NCBI RefSeq assembly: GCF_000214375.1
Contig: NC_015578.1
Location: 1,984,001-2,048,000, forward strand
Direction of reading: 5' to 3'
Length of the DNA stretch: 64,000 nucleotides
Source of the DNA: Treponema primitia ZAS-2
Lineage (GTDB): Bacteria > Spirochaetota > Spirochaetia > Treponematales > Breznakiellaceae
The notes below the pieces were generated by a model that was not told the DNA's origin, searched no databases, and was given only the letters and a program-made list of their open reading frames with translations. Below are positions 43,155-51,797 of this stretch, piece after piece (position 1 is the first letter of the stretch; each line of letters starts with the position of its first letter). Both the position numbers and the translations under genes were made by a program.

Positions 43155-45043
43155 CAGACAGAAACGATAACAAAACTAATCCGCCGTCCCAGAGACGGTT
43201 CCACATTTTTATTGCTATTTTCGCCATCTTAGGCCTGGGCGTTCTGGTGCGATATGGGGTGCTCATGCTGAGCCCCTCGGGAAGTACCGGAAACGGCAAT
43301 ACCGGACAGCCCTTTGTGGAACGGGGGCCTATCCTGGACCGGAACGGCCGTATACTGGCCATCCAGACCCGGCTGGGGAATATCACCATCTGGCGACCTG
43401 ACATAGAAGACCAGGATGTGCTGAGCCGGGACCTGGCGCCGATCCTGAATATGTCGCCTGAACTGATCAAAAGCAAGATCGATTCAGGAATCAGCGATTT
43501 TGTGTACCTTAAAAAACAGGCGGAACAATCCACCATCAGGGAAATTGAAAACCTCAAAGCCGAGGGGCGCCTGCGGGGAGTGGGCATTGAGGCGATAGTG
43601 GGCCGCATCTATCCTGAAAAACGGCTGGCCAGCCAGATCATCGGCTTTGTGGGCAATGAAAACAACAACGGTCTGGGGGGGATCGAATACGCCTTTGAGT
43701 CGGAACTGTCCCCCCCGGAGGCCAAGAGCAGGGGCGGATCGGGGAACCAGGTGTTCCTCACTATCGACGCCAATGTACAGCATATCCTGGAGGAGATAGC
43801 CGAGCGGACCCGTCTGGAAAGCCGGGCTGAGGCGGTGATGTTTATCGCCATGGATCCCCGTTCCGGGGATATCCTGGGTTCCGCCTCCCTCCCGAATTTT
43901 GATCCCAATGACATTAACTCTTCCAGCGAATTGTCTCGCATGGACCGGCCCGCCATTTGGTCCTATGAACCGGGATCGGTTTTCAAGGTGTTTTCAATTT
44001 CCGCCCTGATGGAATCCGGGGCCGTGGGAGCCGGCAGCACCTTTTTATGCGACGGCCATTACGAGCGGGTCACCAACCGGGGGGAGCGGATCGTCATCAG
44101 CTGCCTGAGCGCCCACGGAAGGGTGACCGCCCGGGATATCATCACCTATTCCTGCAATGCCGGGGCTGCCTATGCGGCGGATCGCCTGAGCGCCACCCCC
44201 TTCTACGACTTGCTCCAAAACTACGGTTTCGGCACCCGGACCGGCGCGGGAAGTCCCGGGGAAACCGTGGGCTTTCTCCGGTCCGTGGACCGCTGGTCCG
44301 AGCGTTCCAAGCCGACTATTGCCCTGGGCCAGGAAATAGCCGTTTCCGCCCTTCAGATGGTCCAGGCTGCCACTGCGGTGGCTAACGATGGGGTCCTGGT
44401 GCCCCCTCGCATCGTTTCCCGGATCGTTTCCCCCAAGGGGGAAATAATCCGCTCCTACGAAGGCGGCCAGGGCAGGCGGGTGCTCAAGGCAGAAGTCGCC
44501 CGGGCCATGCGTTCCTACATGGTGGACGTAACCTCGGAAATCGGCACCGGCTGGCGGGCCAACATACGGGACCTGTCCCTGGCGGTAAAAACCGGTACCG
44601 CCCAGCTCATCGACCCGGTGACCAAAGGCTACTCCGACACCGACTTTGTCGCCAGCTGCATAGCCCTATTGCCCGCAGAGTCCCCTTCGCTGATCCTCTA
44701 CCTGGCGATCATCAAGCCCAAGGGCGAAATTCTGGGTGGCCGTATCGCCGCGCCCCCTATCCGGGAAGCAGCAGAAACCCTGGTAGATTACCTGGGTATC
44801 CCCCGGGGCCGGAATCCCCAGATAAGCCACTCCGGGTCGATAAGCCTGCCCCAGGTGATCAGCCCCATAGTAGACACCGTGGTCCCGAACTTCGGGGGTT
44901 ACTCAAAACGAGAACTCCTCCCCCTGCTCCTCCGGGATGATCTCCACCTGGAAATTTCCGGCAATGGCTGGGTTAGCCGCCAAAGCCCCGCCCCAGGGAC
45001 TCCCTTGAATGAAGACACGGTTATAGTTCTTGAACTCGAATAG
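43151..45043 (+). CDS. Class B penicillin-binding transpeptidase (FtsI/PBP2-like) with PASTA domain
   Basis: 630 aa. N-terminal anchor (FIAIFAILGLGVLVRYGVLM), PBP dimer domain (VERGPILDRNGRILAIQTRL), transpeptidase with SxxK as YEPGSVFKVFS, SxN as YSCNAG, KTG as AVKTGTAQL, and a C-terminal PASTA domain (VDTVVPNFGGYSKRELLPLL). Spirochaete FtsI-type proteins carry out septal cross-linking; whether this is the divisome or elongasome enzyme cannot be decided here. Coupled to the signal peptidase and overlapping the DUF115 gene by 14 bp. Confidence 0.93.
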   Translation: MTDRNDNKTNPPSQRRFHIFIAIFAILGLGVLVRYGVLMLSPSGSTGNGNTGQPFVERGPILDRNGRILAIQTRLGNITIWRPDIEDQDVLSRDLAPILNMSPELIKSKIDSGISDFVYLKKQAEQSTIREIENLKAEGRLRGVGIEAIVGRIYPEKRLASQIIGFVGNENNNGLGGIEYAFESELSPPEAKSRGGSGNQVFLTIDANVQHILEEIAERTRLESRAEAVMFIAMDPRSGDILGSASLPNFDPNDINSSSELSRMDRPAIWSYEPGSVFKVFSISALMESGAVGAGSTFLCDGHYERVTNRGERIVISCLSAHGRVTARDIITYSCNAGAAYAADRLSATPFYDLLQNYGFGTRTGAGSPGETVGFLRSVDRWSERSKPTIALGQEIAVSALQMVQAATAVANDGVLVPPRIVSRIVSPKGEIIRSYEGGQGRRVLKAEVARAMRSYMVDVTSEIGTGWRANIRDLSLAVKTGTAQLIDPVTKGYSDTDFVASCIALLPAESPSLILYLAIIKPKGEILGGRIAAPPIREAAETLVDYLGIPRGRNPQISHSGSISLPQVISPIVDTVVPNFGGYSKRELLPLLLRDDLHLEISGNGWVSRQSPAPGTPLNEDTVIVLELE

Positions 45044-46928
45044 CCTCTGGGAAGCCAATCTCCGGGTTATCGAAAGCCAGTATCCGGGGCTTGCCGGACA
45101 GCTGCTTCAGCCCCGGTCAGCGGAACCGGCCCTTTCGGACGATGAAATTCAGCTTGAACAGGCCGTCTCCGGGGCCCCGACCCTGCTTATACGGGGCATC
45201 CATATCCACTCCATGCGGGACCCGGTTCGGGAAGGCCGGCGCTTGGGAGAGGCGCCCGGCGATGGGCCGGTAATAGTCCTGGGTTTCGGCCTGGGCTACG
45301 TGGCCGAGGCAATTGCCGAAACTGTCGGGAACAGGCCGATCATCCTGGTTGAACGCCGGGTCGAAATACTGAAAAAGGCCCTGGAATGCCGGGATCTCCG
45401 TAATTTCCTCACCAAGTACCGGATCCTCTTTGTCCTGGGCGGGTCAGGCGAGGGGATCACCGGGGCGCTGCGGCTCCTGGAAGGAAAAACCGGGGAAACA
45501 AAACCAACCCTGGTCCGCAACCGCCCCTTAATGAGCCTGGATGAGGAATGGTACGCCGCAGTTGAGCGGCGCATAAACACCTGGTCCGCCCGGGAAGATG
45601 TGAATGTCGCCACCCTCAGGCGCTTTGGGAAGCGCTGGGTCCGCAACCTGGCCGCCAACCGGGAAGCAATCCGGGACCTGCCCGGGGTTTCCCGGCTGGA
45701 AGGGTGCCTGGCACCACTTTCGGTACCGGTGCTGCTGGTGGCGGCGGGCCCGTCTCTGGACGAAATCGCCCCGCTGCTGCCGGAATTGGCTGAGCGGGCG
45801 GTCATCGTGGGGGTGGACACCTCCCTGCGGCTGCTCCTGGAACAGGGGGTAGACCCGGACTTTGCCGTGGCCGTAGATCCCCAGTTCTGGAATGCCCGGC
45901 ACCTGGACCGCGCCCGGGCGGCACATACCTGCCTCATCGCCGAATCTGCCGTCTACCCACCGGTATTGCACTGGAACCATCGGAATACCGATGGTTCCTT
46001 GCCCTTTGCCCGGGCCTTCCTCTGCGCTTCCCTCTTTCCCCTGGGCCGCTTTATTGAGGAGCGGCTGGACCCTAAGGGCGCTTTGGGGGCCGGAGGCTCC
46101 GTGGCTACCACAGCCTGGGATTTTGCCCGCATCCTGGGGTCCAGGGAGATCTGGATAGCCGGGCTGGACCTTTCCTTTCCGAATCTGAAAACCCACTTTC
46201 GGGGCGCCCTCTTTGAAAGCCGCTCCCTGGCGGAGTCTATCCGGTTTAACCCCGCCGAAACCTGGTCGGCCCGGGCGCTTCGGGATGGCCGCCCCTTCAA
46301 GGCTCCCGCAGCCTCCGGGGGGGAAGTTCTCACGGACAGCCGGCTGGCCCTGTATTCATCCTGGTTTGAAAGCAAATTCCGGCAATACCCGGACCTGCAT
46401 AACCGCAGCCTCTCCCCGGGAGGCCTGGCCATTCCCGGCCTTTCCGCCGCAAGGGCGGAAGAACTCCTCGCCCTCCCCCCTCGCCGGGCCGAAATCAACC
46501 GGCTACTCCAATCGGTTTTTGCCAAAATTGAGGGGGAATTTAATGCTCCGGAGGAACGGGAAAAGCGGCTTGCCCGGTACGAGGAGGCCTATAAAACCCT
46601 GACCCGGGGCCTGGAACGGGTCAAAGCCCTGGCGAAAGAAGCGGCAGCCTTATCATCCAAGGCGGCTGGTGGCCGCACGGGAAGCGATCGCCGGCCTGAA
46701 AGTGCCGACCGGGACCGAGTCCTGAAACGCCTGGGGGAGCTCAACCGCCTGATCATGGAAAGTGAGGTGAAGGACGTGGCGGGCTTCCTCTTCCCTCCCC
46801 TCTCTGAACTGGAAACAGGCCTCCTGACCCCCGAATCAGATCCCTTTGCCAGGCACCTGGAGCTTTCGGCTAAACTCTACGGCTCTCTGGCGGAAACTGC
46901 GGGATATAACCTGGAGTATTTACAGTGA
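45030..46928 (+). CDS. DUF115/Maf-type motility accessory protein
   Basis: 632 aa, TTG start at 45030 overlapping the transpeptidase stop. The DUF115 core (about 180-480) includes VPVLLVAAGPSLDEIAPLLP, VDPQFWNARHLDRA and SREIWIAGLDLSFPNLKTHF, the motif region of MptE-like/flagellin-glycosylation Maf proteins. The C-terminal ~150 residues are helical and charged (YEEAYKTLTRGLERVKALAK). In other bacteria such proteins attach sugars to flagellin; in spirochaetes they are common near motility genes, although none is in this window. Confidence 0.85.
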   Translation: MNSNSLWEANLRVIESQYPGLAGQLLQPRSAEPALSDDEIQLEQAVSGAPTLLIRGIHIHSMRDPVREGRRLGEAPGDGPVIVLGFGLGYVAEAIAETVGNRPIILVERRVEILKKALECRDLRNFLTKYRILFVLGGSGEGITGALRLLEGKTGETKPTLVRNRPLMSLDEEWYAAVERRINTWSAREDVNVATLRRFGKRWVRNLAANREAIRDLPGVSRLEGCLAPLSVPVLLVAAGPSLDEIAPLLPELAERAVIVGVDTSLRLLLEQGVDPDFAVAVDPQFWNARHLDRARAAHTCLIAESAVYPPVLHWNHRNTDGSLPFARAFLCASLFPLGRFIEERLDPKGALGAGGSVATTAWDFARILGSREIWIAGLDLSFPNLKTHFRGALFESRSLAESIRFNPAETWSARALRDGRPFKAPAASGGEVLTDSRLALYSSWFESKFRQYPDLHNRSLSPGGLAIPGLSAARAEELLALPPRRAEINRLLQSVFAKIEGEFNAPEEREKRLARYEEAYKTLTRGLERVKALAKEAAALSSKAAGGRTGSDRRPESADRDRVLKRLGELNRLIMESEVKDVAGFLFPPLSELETGLLTPESDPFARHLELSAKLYGSLAETAGYNLEYLQ

Positions 46929-46957
46929 ATAATGGCGTGATACGGATTTGCAAAAAA

Positions 46958-47009
46958 AAAGACGATGTGCCTGGACGTCGGGGTTATTAGCCCGTTGCAC
47001 ACCGTCTTT
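46958..47009 (-). terminator. Intrinsic terminator at the end of the DUF72 remnant
   Basis: A 13-bp stem (AAAGACGATGTGC / GCACACCGTCTTT, one mismatch) with an internal GC hairpin. On the minus strand the stem is followed by nine T, a classic Rho-independent signal overlapping the stop of the DUF72 remnant. It may also stop plus-strand transcription from the DUF115 gene. Confidence 0.65.
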
Positions 47010-47145
47010 AACTTGAGGTTTTATCCCCGCTTGTTAATTTATCGGCGGCTTTTTTGGGGATCTTTAGAATTTGATGCCCAGGATAGACAGGCCCTATCCA
47101 ATCCATATAATAATAACCGCAGGTTCCAATTTCTATTTGTGTCAT
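47008..47145 (-). pseudogene. 5' remnant of a DUF72-family gene
   Basis: 45 codons from the ATG at 47145. IEIGTCGYYYMDWIGPVYPG matches the conserved N-terminus of DUF72 proteins (IGTCGYxYxDWxGxFYP), which are normally about 240-300 aa. The rest is missing: after ~24 residues similarity stops, and a stop codon plus terminator follow. An internal deletion that left both ends, or replacement by the integron, would explain it. Divergent from the integrase. Confidence 0.6.
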
Positions 47146-47153
47146 AGCTTGAT

Positions 47154-47177
47154 TATACTATACTAATGTATAGTATA
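47154..47177. promoter_or_regulatory. Palindrome in the divergent integrase/DUF72 promoter region
   Basis: Perfect 10-bp inverted repeat TATACTATAC / GTATAGTATA with loop TAAT, 42 bp before the integrase ATG. It contains -10-like TATA sequences and could be an operator. Many integron integrases are LexA-controlled; this sequence is not a known LexA box, so control is open. Confidence 0.5.
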
Positions 47178-47218
47178 TAAGAGGTATACTGTTTTGTGTC
47201 TTACCATAGGAGATTCTA

Positions 47219-48406
47219 ATGGAAGTGGTTTATCTTTTTCATGAGAATGGTAAGGTTAGGATTCCCTTTTATGATTACGATCCTAAGTTGTTTGAAAAAT
47301 TCAGGGCAACCAAGCTCGGGTTTTGGGATCATTCTACTCACCAATATATAGTAAAAGCCAATTCTCCAGGCCATACCAAACTTCCGGAACTCCTTCATGG
47401 GAGACCCTATGTTGAAGTCGACCGAAGCCCCGAAGAGCCCCTAGTGATCAGTAATGTTTTTAGAATGGACGCACTGGAAAGTTCTGACGGAATAGAAATC
47501 GAAGCCAAACAAACTGCCGTTAACCATCATTCGACGGTTCCCATACCGCTCCCGGAACTATTCACATCTGATTGGGAAGAAAAACTAACCGTCGAACTTC
47601 ATTCAAGAAAATATAGCCCACGGACTATTCGAAGTTATATCCAGTATAATAAATCGTTTTGCAAGTTCATTCAAAAGAGCCCCGATCATATTGGAAGTAC
47701 CGACGTTAAATCATATGCGGCTTATTTAGATAGCTCCCTTTTCCTTTCGAGCTCCACGATGAATTTAGCAATCAGCGCCCTGAAATTTTTCTATCATAAT
47801 GTACTTCAAAAAAATATCCTGGAAGAACAACACCGCCCCAAACTTGATCAACGCCTCCCGGCTATATTATCAAAATCGGAGATTAATGTCATGCTGGAAG
47901 GCGAAAAAAATTCTAAGCACCGGTTACTCATAATGCTTGCCTATTCTTCAGGGCTGCGGGTAAGCGAAGTAGTATCGCTAAAAAAAAGCCACGTTGATTT
48001 TACCCGGAAGGTGATCTATATTCGTTCCGGAAAAGGCCGAAAGGACCGCAACTCAATCTTATCTGACCGCGCAGCATCCTTTATAAGTGAATATGTTTCC
48101 GTTTACGGGATTGAGAATTGGCTTTTTCCAGGGATAAAACCCGGCAGCCATCTTTCAATCCGTTCTGCGCAAAACATATTCAACAAGGCCGTGTTAAAGG
48201 TAGGCATCCAAAAGGATGTTTCTATTCACAGTCTTCGCCATGCTTTCGCCACCCATCTCCTCGAAAATGGTGTGGACATAAAATACATCCAGGAGCTCCT
48301 CGGCCACGCCTTCCTTAAAACAACCGAACGTTATACCCACGTAGCCCGCCGCAGTGCCCTTAAGATAAAAAGTCCCCTCGACGATTTCGGCCCGGATGAT
48401 GACTGA
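47219..48406 (+). CDS. Tyrosine recombinase, integron-integrase candidate with N-terminal extension
   Basis: 395 aa. Residues 1-~105 form an extra domain (RIPFYDYDPKLFEKFRATKL then GFWDHSTHQYIVK) resembling the small HARP-like module of some spirochaete recombinases. Core-binding domain ~110-220; catalytic part has Arg in SGLRVSEVVSLKK, Lys in GKGRKDRN, HSLRHAFATHLLENG, LGHAFLKTTERYTHV with the nucleophile Tyr, and SPLD at the end as in IntI. The IntI-specific insert before the HxxR box is not obvious. AGGAG precedes the ATG. It reads toward the cassettes, the inverted-integrase layout of T. denticola. Confidence 0.85.
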   Translation: MEVVYLFHENGKVRIPFYDYDPKLFEKFRATKLGFWDHSTHQYIVKANSPGHTKLPELLHGRPYVEVDRSPEEPLVISNVFRMDALESSDGIEIEAKQTAVNHHSTVPIPLPELFTSDWEEKLTVELHSRKYSPRTIRSYIQYNKSFCKFIQKSPDHIGSTDVKSYAAYLDSSLFLSSSTMNLAISALKFFYHNVLQKNILEEQHRPKLDQRLPAILSKSEINVMLEGEKNSKHRLLIMLAYSSGLRVSEVVSLKKSHVDFTRKVIYIRSGKGRKDRNSILSDRAASFISEYVSVYGIENWLFPGIKPGSHLSIRSAQNIFNKAVLKVGIQKDVSIHSLRHAFATHLLENGVDIKYIQELLGHAFLKTTERYTHVARRSALKIKSPLDDFGPDDD

Positions 48407-48428
48407 TTTTCTTATCTTCTGCAAACAT

Positions 48429-48480
48429 TCTTCCTGCGGATATAACACGCAATTCTATGCGTGTTATATCCGCAGGAAGA
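48429..48480. repeat. Perfect 23-bp inverted repeat beside integrase
   Basis: Arms 48429-48451 and 48458-48480 pair perfectly around loop ATTCTA. Each arm includes GGATATAAC / GTTATATCC, which fit integron core sites (YYYAAC ... GTTRRR). There is no T-run, so a terminator is unlikely. It could be part of attI or a stripped-down attC-like hairpin. Confidence 0.7.
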
Positions 48481-48523
48481 GTATAACCTGTGTACGCATA
48501 TTATCATTGTTTGGGGATATTAT

Positions 48524-48553
48524 ACGCAATTCGCATAAAAGGAGTTATGCGAA
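48524..48553 (+). other. attI candidate
   Basis: Perfect 9-bp inverted repeat TTCGCATAA / TTATGCGAA with spacer AAGGAG (48530-48553). G/TTATGCG (48544-48551) is where the first cassette must begin, because the attC1 core CGCATAAC is its exact reverse complement. The adjoining ACGCAATTC resembles the same words in the 23-bp hairpin upstream. Confidence 0.6.
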
Positions 48554-48660
48554 ATACACCCCAACGTTTGTTGAAAAGATAAACCAATAAAATTATAAAT
48601 AAAATGGATTGACTAAAATCAATAACGGAATATAATAATAAACAAAATAATGGAAAAATT

Positions 48661-49203
48661 ATGGAAGACAAAACAATAGAATATTTGAATAAGTATTTTG
48701 ACAAAGATTTTAGAGTTACGCCGATGGCTCCAGATAAATATACATTAAATGATATAGAAAATATTGAAGAAACATTGGGTATAAAATTCCCCGAAGAATA
48801 TAAAGCACATATTTTAGGGGCATTCCCGGGAATGTATGTTGAAATAATAGAAAAAGTATGGCCAAGGCCAAAATTATATGACGTAGGGCCTTTTTGGACA
48901 TTTCTATACGGAATACATACATATTCCGGATCAAAAAATAGCGAAGATTGGATGAGGCTTGAAATTATAGGAAAAGAATTCATTGAAGAAACGGAAATTA
49001 AAGCAGTACCGGTACTAAAGATAATAGGAAATGAAGATTTATATTGTGTGAATGAAGAAGGAAAAATAGTACAATATAACCATGAAGAAAATATTATTGA
49101 AGAAATAAATATGAATTTTTGGGAATTATTGGATAAAGAATTAATGGAATTAAAAGAAGGGAAAGAAAAGAAGATTAAAGAAAATAGGAAAAATAAAATG
49201 TAA
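48661..49203 (+). CDS. SUKH/Smi1-Knr4 family protein, cassette 1
   Basis: 180 aa. IENIEETLGIKFPEEYKAHI is the SUKH signature and the rest keeps the alpha/beta pattern (VPVLKIIGNEDLYCVNEEGK); the Lys-rich C-terminal tail is extra. SUKH proteins are usually immunity proteins against nuclease or deaminase toxins; no toxin is visible. Cassette-borne immunity genes without toxin are plausible in integrons. AT-rich. It lies ~110 bp after the cassette start. Confidence 0.8.
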   Translation: MEDKTIEYLNKYFDKDFRVTPMAPDKYTLNDIENIEETLGIKFPEEYKAHILGAFPGMYVEIIEKVWPRPKLYDVGPFWTFLYGIHTYSGSKNSEDWMRLEIIGKEFIEETEIKAVPVLKIIGNEDLYCVNEEGKIVQYNHEENIIEEINMNFWELLDKELMELKEGKEKKIKENRKNKM

Positions 49204-49216
49204 AGAGGGGTGTACT

Positions 49217-49388
49217 GCGCATAACAGGTCTGTATGCGTTCCGGGCCTTCGGCCCTCCAGGGGTTCCACTCGCCTAGGTCAGCTTCGCTTCCCACGGCTC
49301 ACTCCACCCAAAGTTTTTTGGCGCAAAATTGCTGCGCAATTTTCTTATCGCGCCAAAAAACCTTCGCATACAGCCGGAACGTTATATG
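49217..49388 (+). other. attC1 recombination site
   Basis: 5' core GCGCATAAC (49217-49225) and 3' core GTTATATG (49381-49388), with ~170 bp of nested inverted repeats. CTGTATGCG pairs with CGCATACAG, and a GGCGC/GCGCC stem lies inside. The 5' core is the reverse complement of the start of cassette 1, as required. Confidence 0.85.
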
Positions 49389-49445
49389 AAACGCCCATTG
49401 AAATTATTTGCAAAATAGTTTACCATGTTGTAAAGGAAGATAAGC

Positions 49446-50636
49446 ATGAACTTAATAGATTATTTGAAAGATATTAATAAATCAGGTTGTATACAATTAC
49501 CTAATGGTAGAGACAAAACAATCAAATTATTTTTTACAAATTGTATTAAAAATACATTGCCTAAAAAAGAAATTCTCTGTCAATGGGATAGTTTATTAAA
49601 CACTTATGTCAATGAACCGAAAGCAATATATTTTATTCGTAGACATCATACTGATTCAAATAATAATTGGAATAATATTCGAAGAGGTTTTTATACAAAA
49701 TATAATAATGATTTTTGTTATGTATTTTGTGATAATTATTTGGCTCATTATTTTTATATTATGGCTATTAATCAATATGTGCCAGATTATAAAGATTTTT
49801 ATGACGTAATGACAACCAGGCAATTCCCTTATGGATTTAGAAATACTAAAGAGGAAATTCCATACCAGGCATTTAAAATAGGTAAAAGTGTAAATATTAA
49901 TAATAATGGCTGGAAATTGGCACATATTTTTTCTGTAAATGACAATTACAATTTTGATTATGAAGAAGATTCTAAAATATTATTTCCTCTTGGAATCCAA
50001 GATGAATGGAAAATATACAATGGTTCAAATTATCCTTATAGAAAAATTGACAATGATATAGATTCTGTTGATAAAAGTAAAATGAAAGCACATTTTTTAC
50101 GGCTTGTTCATCCGATTAATTACTTTTTGGTTCCACAGCGAAAGAATGAAACAGATGTTGTAAGTAACAATAATATAGGGGAATATAAAGAATTATTACA
50201 ATATATGTATTTATATATGCAAGAAAAATATAAAAATATATTTGAAACGTATCAAAAAAACATTTTACTTGATAATTCATATAATACTATTAGGTCAAGC
50301 AACTTGGGTGATATAGAGATAGGTATTGAATATGGTTTACAAATAAAAACTACTTCTTCAGTTGTAATGGCAAATGCAAATCAAGTATATAATGAAAGTG
50401 ATATTATTCGGGCATATTTAAAAGATGGTTTAAGTTTTAGAAAAATTGAGAGCATTATAATGTGTATTAATTCTAAAAATAGGAGAGGCGGATGGGTAAC
50501 AAAAACAATACTAAATAACTTAGGTATTGAAAACAAACACAAAGGAATATTAAAGAATAAAACTGTTTCTGCAGAAATATTAACTGCTACTGGCAAATAT
50601 AAACAAACATTAGTGAAATATAAGAATATATTGTAA
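49446..50636 (+). CDS. Unknown cassette-encoded protein, cassette 2
   Basis: 396 aa, Asn, Tyr, Lys and Ile-rich, from the ATG at 49446. No family recognised. Noticeable are IYFIRRHHTDSNNNWNNIRR in the N-terminal part, aromatic stretches (DFCYVFCDNYLAHYFYIMAI), VHPINYFLVPQRKNETDVVS and a Lys-rich end. No signal peptide. Long for a cassette protein. The cassette begins TTATATG and its attC2 core CATATAAC is the exact complement of that start, so the boundaries are firm. Confidence 0.75.
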   Translation: MNLIDYLKDINKSGCIQLPNGRDKTIKLFFTNCIKNTLPKKEILCQWDSLLNTYVNEPKAIYFIRRHHTDSNNNWNNIRRGFYTKYNNDFCYVFCDNYLAHYFYIMAINQYVPDYKDFYDVMTTRQFPYGFRNTKEEIPYQAFKIGKSVNINNNGWKLAHIFSVNDNYNFDYEEDSKILFPLGIQDEWKIYNGSNYPYRKIDNDIDSVDKSKMKAHFLRLVHPINYFLVPQRKNETDVVSNNNIGEYKELLQYMYLYMQEKYKNIFETYQKNILLDNSYNTIRSSNLGDIEIGIEYGLQIKTTSSVVMANANQVYNESDIIRAYLKDGLSFRKIESIIMCINSKNRRGGWVTKTILNNLGIENKHKGILKNKTVSAEILTATGKYKQTLVKYKNIL

Positions 50637-50650
50637 AGCAATGGGCGCAT

Positions 50651-50812
50651 CATATAACAGGCTGTATACGGTTCGTCGCTTCGCTCCTCCGGTTTCGGTC
50701 GCCTAGGTCGTTTCACTCCCACGGCTCTCTCAACCACATTTGGGCGGCACGCATTGCTGCGCAATGCTTTATAGTGCCGCCCAAACGTCGTAAACAGCCG
50801 GGTCGTTATGTG
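50651..50812 (+). other. attC2 recombination site
   Basis: 5' core CATATAAC (50651-50658), 3' core GTTATGTG (50805-50812). About 160 bp of the same structured family as attC1, with the conserved TCCCACGGCTC centre and a GGGCGGCAC / GTGCCGCCC inner stem. Confidence 0.85.
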
Positions 50813-50899
50813 CAATAGGGGCTAAAATATTTTAAAATATTGTAAAAAATGGTTGACAAAATAAGCTGGTAAAAATAATATATCATACGGAAGATTAAA

Positions 50900-51753
50900 G
50901 TGGTTTATATGAAAGAGAAAATTATTCAGGCAATTAAAGAATTTGTGATAAATGATAAAGAAAACTGGTTTACTGAAACCAATGATCATTTTTTCGATGA
51001 ACCGCTTATACAATTTGCATCAGCGGATAATTCTCTTTTTTTTAATTATAAGGAAATAATTGGTTCAGAACATTTAACCCCAAAAGAAGCCTATGAAATG
51101 ACTTATGGAAAAGATAGTTTTCAAAATGGAACTGTTATCAGTGTTGTATTGCCTATAAATGAAAAAATCAGGAAAAGTAATAGAAAACAAAAAGATTGGC
51201 CGTCTAAAGAATGGGTGTTGACCCGTACCTTTATCCAACCATCTTCCAACAGTGACGGTATAACAAAAAAATTGGACGGTTTATGGAATCTCTGTTATCC
51301 AGTTTAGGATATAAAGCGGTTTCACCTTGGGCGGCCACTTGGTTTAAAACCTATACAACTCCAGCTGGATTTAGTTCAATTTGGTCAGAACGTCATATTG
51401 CATATGCGGCTGGCCTTGGTACTTTTAGCCTAAATGACGGATTTATTACGGAAAAGGGAATGGCTGTTCGCCTTATTTCTGTAGTAACAGATTTAACGGT
51501 TGAAGCAGATAAAATAAAGGCAAAAGATTATAGGGAAAATTGCCTATTTTGTAGTAGAAGCAAATGCGGAGCCTGTATTAAAAGGTGTCCGATAAATGCC
51601 ATTACTGAAAAAGGCCATGAAAAATTAAATGTTTTCAATATGTCTACGGAGAAGAAGCAAGTAAATTGGCGATTTCTTATGGGGGAGATGCAAAGGCAGG
51701 TTCTGGGTGCGGATTATGTCAAACAGGTGTTCCATGTGAAGATAAAAATCCTA
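50900..51753 (+). pseudogene. Double 4Fe-4S cluster protein, twice frameshifted, cassette 3
   Basis: Three reading frames must be joined. Frame 1 starts at 50900, first shift near 51281-51290 (a missing base in TTTATGG); frame 2 continues SSLGYKAVSPWAATWFKTY to the first Fe-S motif CLFCSRSKCGACIKRCP. A second shift near 51670-51700 leads to the family ending CGLCQTGVPCEDKNPN. The second cluster motif supports an epoxyqueuosine-reductase-like 4Fe-4S family. A sequencing error or a true pseudogene are both possible. Cassette boundaries match attC3. Confidence 0.7.
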
Positions 51754-51797
51754 ATATGAATTTTGAATAAATAAAAATAGTGGGGTACGCCCCTACT

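Noticed and set aside
46965-47147. Plus-strand frame of 60 codons before the integrase
   Set aside because: No ribosome site; it is antisense to the DUF72 remnant, which has a better match.
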